Source: Zelonia costaricensis
Lineage: Eukaryota; Euglenozoa; Kinetoplastea; Trypanosomatida; Trypanosomatidae
Direction of reading: 5' to 3'
DNA length: 28,698 nucleotides
Assembly (NCBI GenBank): GCA_030849075.1
Contig: JASAOO010003206.1
Coordinates: 1 to 28,698, forward strand
The number at the start of each line of letters is the position of its first letter. Positions within the stretch are counted from its first letter, which is position 1. A program made the translations under genes and the position numbers. Shown one piece after another: positions 10,709 to 18,365 of the stretch. A model generated the notes under the pieces. That model had not been told where the DNA came from, did not search any database, and was given only the letters and a program-made list of their open reading frames with translations.

Positions 10709-13700
10709 TCAAGGTTCCTTTTTCTTTTCCTTTTGCCGAGGGTGCGTGGGTGAAGCACGTCCAAGCCGCGGCTTGCTGTGCGGCACACTCTCTGCTCAGT
10801 CGTGGGCTAACGCATCACGGGATCGATTGGCGTCCTGTGGGTAGTAGCGCCGAGGTACACACAGTGTGCGCGTAGAAACGGCAAGGAGAAGAGGAGAAAA
10901 GCGGGTCGGTTCTAGTAGAGGGAAGTGTAGAAGTGTGTTGTGGACTGCGTGTGCTCTTTTTGGTTTTTCTTGTGTAGCATAGCTCGTCTTCCCCCGCCCG
11001 CGTGATCACCTCGTCCTTGAATCCAGTCTCTCCCCCCCCCCCCCTGCCCCCGCCCACGAACACACGTGCACGTGCCGCAGCTCCACCTCGCGTAAAGGCA
11101 AGACGTCACAGAAGAACAGCTCACAAGGAACGCGTCAGCTTATCGGACTCTCGCAGTGTTGTGCACTGCCCTCCCTCCAACCCCCGTGGTGCTGAACGGA
11201 CCGTGTGTCCCCCCCCCCACTCTCGTTCTCTTCCGTTCTTGTTCGTTCTGGTTCACCTTGCTTTCTTCGCTGTTTTGCCTTCTCGTGAGTTGTCAAGGTG
11301 TTTTGCTTCTTCTCCATTGTCCACAACTTCCTCAAAAGAAAACGAAAATAAAAGAGCACAGAGAGGCGGCGAAGAAGACGGATGCTTCATCTCCAAGTGT
11401 GCCGTATACCTTGCTTCGTACGTTCGTAGGTGTGCACACCAGGGCACGCGGGCGCTTCCTACCGCGTCCCTCCCCTCCCACCTTTTTCCTTGTCTGCGTA
11501 GTTGTCTGTGCGTGTGCGTAGTTGTGTCTATATGTGTGTCTCTGTGTGTGTGTTTGTGTGCCCCGTTGACCTGGCCTTGTCTTTTTTTGTTTGTTTGTTT
11601 TCGTTTCTTCGCTTTTGTTTCTTTCTTTGCTTTGTTTGTCTCCTTTCACCCATGGTGTTGTGCGGCACCTAACCGTGCACGTGTGCGCCCACAAGCAGGA
11701 GGCCGACGTTGTCATGTTGTGTACACATCCTCGGACAATACGCCGCTGCGTGGGCCACACCGCGTTGAGCTCTTTTTTTTTTGTCTTTGGGTCGCTTGAC
11801 TTCCTTCACCACTTTTGGTTTTTCCCCTCGTCGTTCCGCTTGTGTTTCTCGATGTGTCGTTGCTGACACTTTTTACAAGGTGGGCCCCCCCCCGCCCCGC
11901 CCCTGATGCCGTCTTCCCTTCCTCTCCGAAGGCTTATCTCACCTCACCCGTCTGCCGGCAGCGTGCCTCCTCTTTTTTTTTGTTTTTGTGCTCTTGTAGG
12001 TGTACGCGGCGGCGGTGCCCAGACCTCCTGGTCCTCCGCCTAACACGCCGAGGCGGTGAAAGCTGAGATGTACGTGTGCAAAACTGAGGGACGCACGGCG
12101 GCGCAACGTGCACGCCAACAAAAAAAAAAAGAAACAAGCCACCCCACCAAGCTCTTTTACGTTTCGGCTGTGATGGACAGCGGCTCTTTTGCGTTTTTTC
12201 TGCCTGTTGTTAGTGTTTTAGAAAAAGTGACGCACGCCATGAAACTGGTGGAGCGGATGCGCGTGCGATCAGTGGGAACATCAATCCTGGTGTCGCTACT
12301 GTCGATGCAGCGCCTCGAGCGACACTGTGTGCGTGTGTGTATCATCAGCTTCCATCTTTTTACCCTTCTTTTATCTGGTTCCCGTTGCACGCCGGTAGTT
12401 GTGGCTGTTCCTCCCTAAAAGAACGTGACCAACGCATTGCTGCGGGAGGGGAGGTTGGCCGACGGACACACCAGCTTCCCGTGGCCCCCTCCCCCTCCCC
12501 CCTCCTCCTCCCCGCAGCGCAGAAGGAAATGCAAAAGAACGGGAAAAGGGGCAGCACTGCACGAGGTGAAAGCGTGTGCGGAAGGTCAAGCAGTGTTCTT
12601 TGTTGCCCTCCCTCGCTTCCCCAACCCCCTTCCTTTTCGCGTCGGAGTCGTACATGCACCTCCACGCGGACGTATCGAGGTGCCCACCCCCGCCCTCGCT
12701 TTGCGGAGGAGGGCGGCGGGGGGGAGGGGGCTTCGTGGCACGGAACGTGGAAAGAAGAGGGCAAGCTGAAAACGGTATAGCGAGTATCTACAGCGGATCA
12801 TCTTCAAGTCGGTCCTTTCTCACGTGGAGTTGCGGAGCACGTCAGCGCTGCAACTGATTGCAGCCCTGCTGCCGCCTTTTTTCCCCCCTTTTGTGGTTTT
12901 GTTTCTCGCCGCGCGCGTGAGGTTCGGCTGCAGGCCATCGCGCAGTGGGTGTGTCGAGGGGGCAAACGGGAGCAGCGAAACAGCGCTCACGTGGCGCGGG
13001 CCCGCGCACTCGCCAAGCCGCAAGTGGCGAAGAGCCTCCTCGTTGACACACAAACACATCCACACAAACACACACTTTCCTATTAACTCGGTCGAGGAGA
13101 GCCGCATGGCATCACCCGTTCCACAGACTGTAGCGCAGATGCCATGCCGGCTCGGTTGTGTGAAAAAGGCAGCGAAGGGATGGTGGGAACCCAGACAAAA
13201 AAATGGCGAAAGATGCGAAGAGGAGAGGGAGTTGGATGTCACCGTTGTGGCGCATTGTCCGCGGAGTAACCGCACCCACTCGCCCACCCACCCACCGCAA
13301 CTCTTTCACCGGTGGCATGTGGTGCTTTCCTTTTTTTTCCTTTTAACGAGAGGACGCAAAGAAAGACAAAGGCAAAGCACACACGTGCTGCGGCGCCCAA
13401 AAAAGAAGTCAAGAGCTGAAACGGTACCCTCGACACAACTAGATATGAGACAACAAGGGACCGCCACGCTGGGGCACCTGAATAGCTTTTGTTTTCTCTT
13501 CGTGTTGTGTCTCTAGGATGAGAACGCGGAATTGAGGGTGGAGGGGGGGGACGCCGCGTCTTCCACTGCGGCGTTCTTGTGGTGCGGGGTGACGCACCGT
13601 GGCGAAGGCAGATAGCTTCTTGGTCGGCTGTACCTCTCTCGCGTCAACGCGCCACTTCGCCTCCCCCTCTCCTCACTGTCTCTCTCTGGTTGTGAGCGGA

Positions 13701-13925
13701 GACAATGGTCACTGGCGATCTCCGCGGCCGGGCTCTGCCGACGTCGCCCGCACCTTCTTCTCTTCCCGCCCCGTTCTTCTCAATCCCGCCACGAGCCAAG
13801 CCGCGCTTCTTGTGGGCTGGCGGTGATACTGGTGGCCGCGGGAGCGTAAGAGGGCGAGGCAAGGACGAGCTGAGGGCGGAAGCGAAAAAGTCAACAGAAA
13901 GCGGAAAACTAAAGAGGAACCACGC

Positions 13926-13941
13926 AAAAAAAAAAAAAAAA
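13926..13941 (+). repeat. Poly-A tract, 16 A
   Basis: This is the longest A homopolymer in the window, in the non-coding interval upstream of the pseudouridine synthase gene. It could be a simple repeat or the tail of a degenerate retroposon; no matching target-site duplication was recognised. Confidence 0.85.
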
Positions 13942-14203
13942 GAACTCAAACGAGGAGAGCGCAGGGATTCCCGCCCCGAGAGGAACGCGCGCTGCATATG
14001 CAGCAAGCCACGTGCGAAACTCCGCGTTTGTGCCGCTTCGACACCAGCCACAACGCTTTGCGCACCACCTCGACCGCACGAAAAGGACGCGTGTGTGCGG
14101 TCCCTCCGTTGCGGAGTGTCTGATGCACGAAGGACTTCATGCTGCGTCCCGTCCCTCCTGTGACGCATTGTACACGTACCCCCCCCCCCTTCAAAACCGT
14201 TAA

Positions 14204-14249
14204 CCTCCCCCCCACTTTCCCCACACACGTGTACACACATACGCACTAG
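14204..14249 (+). promoter_or_regulatory. Predicted spliced-leader acceptor for the pseudouridine synthase gene
   Basis: A C-rich pyrimidine tract (about 14204-14222) is followed by a CA-rich stretch and the first AG at 14248-14249, about 34 nt upstream of the ATG at 14284. Confidence 0.5.
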
Positions 14250-14283
14250 AGCACGACAGAAGCGGCACGTTCGCGCGCGCCAG

Positions 14284-15567
14284 ATGACCTCGCGGCCCCC
14301 GACGCGGCGGCTGGTGGACGTGCTGCGGCAGAACAGCAAAAAGACGCTGGACCGCCACGCCGCCCAGCTCGCCGCCGCCGCCTCGTCTCTCCCGGCAGAG
14401 GCCATTCAGACTCGGTTCCTGCGCAACCAGTTTCTCATCAACCCCAAAGCAGTGCATCTCCTGTGCGATCCCGACCGCCTTGCGCGCTGGCACGTTTTCG
14501 GGGTGTACAAGCCACCGTTTTGCCCAATGCGTCGCAGCGAAGCCACGGACAACTACCACGGCGTCTCGATCGAGTCCTTTGTGGAGGCCGCGCTGCAGTC
14601 GAACACTATCTACCCCGTGCTGAGGCGCACCGTGAAGCCGTCCGATGTCCGGGTGCGCGTCCTCTACAACCTCGACAGCTTCGCCTCGGGCCCCGTGCTC
14701 GTCAGCGTCACGGACACACACCGCTTTACCACCTCGCTGGCGACGACTACGATGCAGTACGACGTCTTGATGTACGGCCACCTTCCTGTGCATGGGACGG
14801 GCAACCACACCAGCATCGACACGGTGATGCTCTTCCCCGGAGCCTCCCCCTCCTCCGCAGTACCGCCGGCCGCCGCATCGACCTCGGCGCACTACGAGGT
14901 GAAGGAAAACGGCTACTACAGCGTGCACCCGGTTTCACTTCTCCACGTGGTCATCCGCAGTCCGCCCACGTCGCAGCCACCGGCGCTGGAGCGGTTTGCA
15001 CGCGAGCTGCTCGGCACGTGTGTCGTAGGCGACCCCCTCGTGATGGGCGAACTCATGCGGCTACGCAGCAAACCCGATGCGGCAACGGGGCACGACACCG
15101 CGGAAGGCGCAACGACAAGCCAGCATCGCGCCCACCACCACCACGACGGCGCCCCCCACGAGAGCGATGGGGCGGCGCGGGCGGCAGCCCTGAAGATGGC
15201 GGCCAACCCGCACATCGTCTCCATGCGCGGCGACTGCGACTTCCCGCGCGTCTTTATGCATCTGCGTGAAGTCAACGTCGACACGACCGGTGAGACGCCG
15301 AGTGCGGACGCAGCGGCGTCAGGCGCGGCAGCCTCAGCGTCGCCGGAGGCTGGGTTCGTGCCTCCGCATGCGATGCACTACGGGAGCTCCGCTGCTCTCT
15401 CGCCGACGCACGAGCACGCGGAGCGCTTTGCGCAGCAGCAGGGGATCCAGCTCCACTGCCGCAAGTGCTTCGACGGCCTCGTGCAGAAGCAGCTCACGGC
15501 GTCCTTCAAGTCGCGCCGCATTGGCCTGCTCGACGGTACGTGGACCCCGCAGTCTGAGTTTCTGTAG
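14284..15567 (+). CDS. Divergent RluA-type RNA pseudouridine synthase, probably mitochondrial
   Basis: This encodes 427 residues. Family landmarks appear in order. YKPPF at 75-79 matches the KP motif. YNLDSFASGPVLVSVTD has the shape of the catalytic HRLDxxTSGLLLxAKT motif, making D131 the presumed catalytic aspartate. VVGDPL at 247-252 matches the motif after the RNA-binding region, and FPRVFMHLREVNV resembles the late RLxLHA strand. The canonical HR before LD is replaced by YN. A low-complexity, His-rich insertion (about 265-300) and a second Ala/Ser-rich one interrupt the fold. The N-terminus is Arg-rich with few acidic residues, consistent with mitochondrial import. If active, it would isomerise uridine to pseudouridine in an organellar or cytosolic RNA. 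A catalytically weak or structural role is possible. Confidence 0.75.
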   Translation: MTSRPPTRRLVDVLRQNSKKTLDRHAAQLAAAASSLPAEAIQTRFLRNQFLINPKAVHLLCDPDRLARWHVFGVYKPPFCPMRRSEATDNYHGVSIESFVEAALQSNTIYPVLRRTVKPSDVRVRVLYNLDSFASGPVLVSVTDTHRFTTSLATTTMQYDVLMYGHLPVHGTGNHTSIDTVMLFPGASPSSAVPPAAASTSAHYEVKENGYYSVHPVSLLHVVIRSPPTSQPPALERFARELLGTCVVGDPLVMGELMRLRSKPDAATGHDTAEGATTSQHRAHHHHDGAPHESDGAARAAALKMAANPHIVSMRGDCDFPRVFMHLREVNVDTTGETPSADAAASGAAASASPEAGFVPPHAMHYGSSAALSPTHEHAERFAQQQGIQLHCRKCFDGLVQKQLTASFKSRRIGLLDGTWTPQSEFL

Positions 15568-16224
15568 GTGCCCTCCGTTGAACTGGGGCGCCGAGATGGG
15601 TGCTTGTCGGGCGTCTGTGTCTGTGTGTGTGCCGCCGTGTGTGCTCTGTTTTTTGCTGTTTGTCGTGACGTCGTGTGGAAGCGGTGAGCCGCTGTTGTGG
15701 GCCCGCGTATCACGGGTATTAAGACACACCTCAACCGCTGCCAGTGGACAAGCGACGCGTGTCCTTGCTCTTCATCTTCCTTATCAGCGTCTGTGTGCGC
15801 AGGAGGCTGGATAGTTGTAGTCGTGCTGTAGCTGCTGTTCACTGCCACGCTACTGCTCGCACCCAACAATGTGTTGGGGGACTGGGCCGAAGCGTCTTGT
15901 CCGCTCTCAAGCCTTGGCGGCTCGTATTTGCCCCCCTCCCCCCCCCTTACCGCCTCCCTCCCGTTCCACACGTGCATACCAACACAGTGCAAGTCCTTCT
16001 TGAGACTGCTTCCCTCCCCCCCTCCCCCCCTCTCTCTGTGGGAACGCCTCCGGAGTGGTCAGAACGTGACGCACGGGGACGCGCGCGTGCAGAGTCTGGT
16101 GGGCATTGGTGCAGGGGCTCGCGTCACAGCTCGACTGCCCTGCGCGGTCTTCATACTGCATCCGACACGTACACACACACACCATCACCTCTCCCACCCC
16201 CGCGCTCATTGCGCAGGTCCAGCC
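15568..16224. other. Intergenic region before the RING-finger gene
   Basis: About 650 nt of 3' UTR and spacer with TGTG-rich, C-rich and CT-rich stretches. The last 129 nt (from 16096) are the first copy of a sequence repeated after the N at 16364. I see no separate gene. Confidence 0.65.
16008..16055 (+). promoter_or_regulatory. Candidate spliced-leader acceptor for the RING-finger gene
   Basis: A long C/T tract (16008-16037) is followed by the first AG at 16054-16055, about 170 nt before the ATG at 16225. An alternative is the AG at 16215-16216 (second copy 16483-16484), only a few nucleotides before the start codon. Confidence 0.4.
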
Positions 16225-16363
16225 ATGCACGCGGGAAAACGCCGGTCTACGACGGTGCAGAGCGTGAACGAGGGCGAGGATGTCGTCATCCCTGACGCCA
16301 AGCAGCTGATGCAGTCGAAGCGGCTGCAGAACCTTGCCGATCAGCTGCAGGGCTCCCTCGCCG
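16225..16363 (+). pseudogene. Truncated first copy of the RING-finger gene 5' end
   Basis: It starts at an ATG in the same context as the one at 16493 and encodes the same first 46 residues (MHAGKRRSTTVQ onward, to SLA). It breaks at the N, after which the sequence returns to 5' UTR. It is most likely not a biological pseudogene but the end of one contig. In the true locus this copy and the one at 16493 are probably one and the same. Confidence 0.8.
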
Positions 16364-16364
16364 N
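16364..16364. other. Ambiguous base N marking a contig join
   Basis: This is the only non-ACGT base in the window, placed exactly between the two copies of the duplicated segment. Confidence 0.95.
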
Positions 16365-16492
16365 CTGGTGGGCATTGGTGCAGGGCTCGCGTCACAGCTC
16401 GACTGCCCTGCGCGGTCTTCATACTGCATCCTCCACGTACACCCACACACCATCACCTCTCCCACCCCCGCGCTCATTGCGCAGGTCCAGCC

Positions 16493-17596
16493 ATGCACGC
16501 GGGAAAACGCCGGTCTACGACGGTGCAGAGCGTGAACGAGGGCGAGGATGTCGTCATCCCTGACGCCAAGCAGCTGATGCAGTCGAAGCGGCTGCAGAAC
16601 CTTGCTGATCAGCTGCAGGGCTCCCTCGCCGTGCTGCACCGCAAACTAGACCGCATGGAGAAACGGATGGAGAACACCGGACGCGGGGCCCTGCTGCCCT
16701 TCCAGCTGCGCCGCGCCAAGCAGGAGAAAGAAGGACTCGAGATGGAGATCAAGTCGACGCAGCACACCATCAAGAAGCTCATTTTTATGTCGACGCAGAT
16801 GTCGCAGATTATCGAGCTGAAAAACGAGGTGCTGCGCACCACACGCGAAAAGCTGCTCGCCGAAGTGGAGGACCTGCAAAGGCAGATCCAGGACAACCTC
16901 GACCCGATCCGCCGCGGGTACGTGCAGCGCATCAACATGCTGCAGCGCTACTGGCCGTGGCGGCAGCTGCGCGAGCTCGGTGACACCACTGTTGGCGTCA
17001 CCTTCGAGGACGAGTTGGCGCGCGGGCCGCGCTACCGCAACGTGGGCATCCAAAACAACATCCAGTCCGACTACATCGCGCAGCAGCTGCACTGGCTGCA
17101 GGAGCTGGGCAACCACGAGGGCACCTTCCGCAACCACATGCGACACCTCGAGAGCATGGTGGAGGACCTCAACGACATCACCGACCTGCTCGAGGCGACC
17201 ATGACGTGCAGCGTGTGCGACCTCCTCTACGAGGAGCCGGTCATCTTCTGGCCGTGCGGGCACACCTTCTGCCGCGTCTGCTTCCAGTCTCTCGCCATCG
17301 CGCCCAGCTTGTACCGCTGCCCCACCTGCGGAAGCATCGGCAGTGAGGGCTACACGCACAACCTGCTCCTCGCCGAGACAGTAGCCAAGTGGATGTTCAA
17401 GGACAGCGGGTACGGCGACTTGCAGGGGCCCCTGAGTGCCATCCGGGTGCACCTCGCGCGCTTCCGCCAGGACGAGATTCGGACGCGCATTATGCAGCTG
17501 AAGCAGGACCTGCGCGAGTCGCGCGAGAGTGTGTACGCGCCGAACAAGGTAGCCACGCAGCCTGAGTTCATTACGATTTCGTACCGCCTGTACTGA
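16493..17596 (+). CDS. Coiled-coil RING-finger protein, candidate E3 ubiquitin ligase
   Basis: This encodes 367 residues. Residues about 27-150 are charged and heptad-like (KLDRMEKRMENT; EVEDLQRQIQDNLD), predicting a coiled coil. A complete C3HC4 RING follows: C239, C242, C255, H257, C260, C263, C276 and C279, with the typical PCGHTFCRVCF core. Such domains bind two zinc ions and recruit a ubiquitin-loaded E2 enzyme. A further 88 residues follow the RING, including a basic helical stretch near 320-350. The coiled coil before the RING recalls Bre1- or TRIM-like ligases, but I see nothing that fixes the subfamily or substrate. The frame also runs upstream through the N, but the ATG at 16493 is chosen because it has an identical counterpart at 16225 and the upstream part is duplicated 5' UTR. 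Confidence 0.9.
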   Translation: MHAGKRRSTTVQSVNEGEDVVIPDAKQLMQSKRLQNLADQLQGSLAVLHRKLDRMEKRMENTGRGALLPFQLRRAKQEKEGLEMEIKSTQHTIKKLIFMSTQMSQIIELKNEVLRTTREKLLAEVEDLQRQIQDNLDPIRRGYVQRINMLQRYWPWRQLRELGDTTVGVTFEDELARGPRYRNVGIQNNIQSDYIAQQLHWLQELGNHEGTFRNHMRHLESMVEDLNDITDLLEATMTCSVCDLLYEEPVIFWPCGHTFCRVCFQSLAIAPSLYRCPTCGSIGSEGYTHNLLLAETVAKWMFKDSGYGDLQGPLSAIRVHLARFRQDEIRTRIMQLKQDLRESRESVYAPNKVATQPEFITISYRLY

Positions 17597-18365
17597 GACA
17601 CCGGTGAAGTGGATGAATCGTGGTGGTACGTTGCCTTTGTGTTTTCGTTTCTGCTACTTCACGATGTACTTTATACACACACGCACGCAGAGATACCTGT
17701 GAAGGTGAAGCATCGACCATGGCAATGACGCCAGCATGCACGCTCTCGGAGCCGCCAAGCTGCGTTGCCTTCCTGACACAGTCAGCTCTGCACTTGTTCC
17801 TGCCGCTGCTTTATGTGGCGCAACGTCGCTAGACAGAAAAGGAAAGCCAGTCCTCGTCGTCGAAACGAGTTCAGAATAAGGAGCGGGCTTTGTATCCTCA
17901 CCTCCTCCACCCGCCTTCCTCCCTCCCTCGCGGTCAGTTGCAGCTCTTGCATGATGGTCAAAGCCTGAGCTCTTTGCACAGCTTCGGGCAAACACAGTAG
18001 GGAGCTGTTGCAGCGTGGTGTCTGCCTCTCACTTCCACCATCACCGCGTTCTGTATGTGCTGTTTGACGTCCGCGAATGCTCTTGCGACCTCCTCCTACC
18101 GCTTCTACTCGCCCTTCTACGCTGCTCTTTCCTACTTGGCACGCCCTGTGAAGCACTTCTCTGGCCATCTGCTGAGTCTCCCCTCCGTCACGAGGCGCAC
18201 TCTTGACGTCCTGTGGGGTTCGCCACACTCTCCCCTCAACACCCACACACACACACATCGTTTGGACCTTCAGTCGGTTTCCCTCCTCATCACCTCTCTT
18301 CCTCAGCCCCTCTCTACCACACACACTCTCTCCCTCTTCGCCTTCTCTGTTGTTGACCCGCAAAG
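17597..18365. other. Intergenic region before the DEAD-box helicase gene
   Basis: About 770 nt with no convincing gene. The first part is mixed-composition 3' UTR. From about 18015 the sequence turns pyrimidine-rich and includes a short CA run (about 18242-18257) just upstream of the helicase splice acceptor. Confidence 0.7.
18277..18306 (+). promoter_or_regulatory. Predicted spliced-leader acceptor for the DEAD-box helicase gene
   Basis: A C/T tract (18277-18304) ends in CTCAG, with AG at 18305-18306. It leaves a 5' UTR of about 59 nt before the ATG at 18366. Confidence 0.6.

Larger units (their letters stand above)
10709..14283. other. Unusually long interval without a convincing gene
   Basis: About 3.6 kb. 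The 5' part (about 10710-12060) is T- and C-rich with many TTTG and TGTG patches. The part from about 12820 to 13520 is more balanced and purine-richer. A run of 16 A lies at 13926-13941. The longest + frames (11002-11799, 12824-13516, 13705-14163) are low complexity, and the second would begin on GTG. It should include the 3' UTR of phenylalanine hydroxylase. Possible extra content is a degenerate SIDER-type retroposon or a spliced non-coding RNA, neither of which I can demonstrate by reading. Confidence 0.6.
16096..16631 (+). repeat. Near-identical tandem duplicate around a single N, likely an assembly scar
   Basis: Copy 1 is 16096-16363 and copy 2 is 16365-16631, separated only by the ambiguous base at 16364. 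The copies differ by one G in a short G run and a few substitutions in the CA-rich 5' UTR and the early CDS. Each holds the 5' UTR end and first 46 codons of the RING-finger gene. Two contig ends that overlap but were joined with a one-base gap would give exactly this pattern. Confidence 0.9.

Noticed and set aside
11002..11799. 265-residue open frame in the long spacer
   Set aside because: It is a low-complexity Pro, Ser, Cys, Val and Phe product of pyrimidine and TG tracts.
12824..13516. 230-residue open frame in the long spacer
   Set aside because: It would start on GTG, which is not expected for a trypanosomatid nuclear gene, and the protein has no coherent features.
16225..16631. True tandem gene duplication of the RING-finger gene
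   Set aside because: The N exactly at the junction, the near identity, and the duplication ending mid-codon favour an assembly join over biology.
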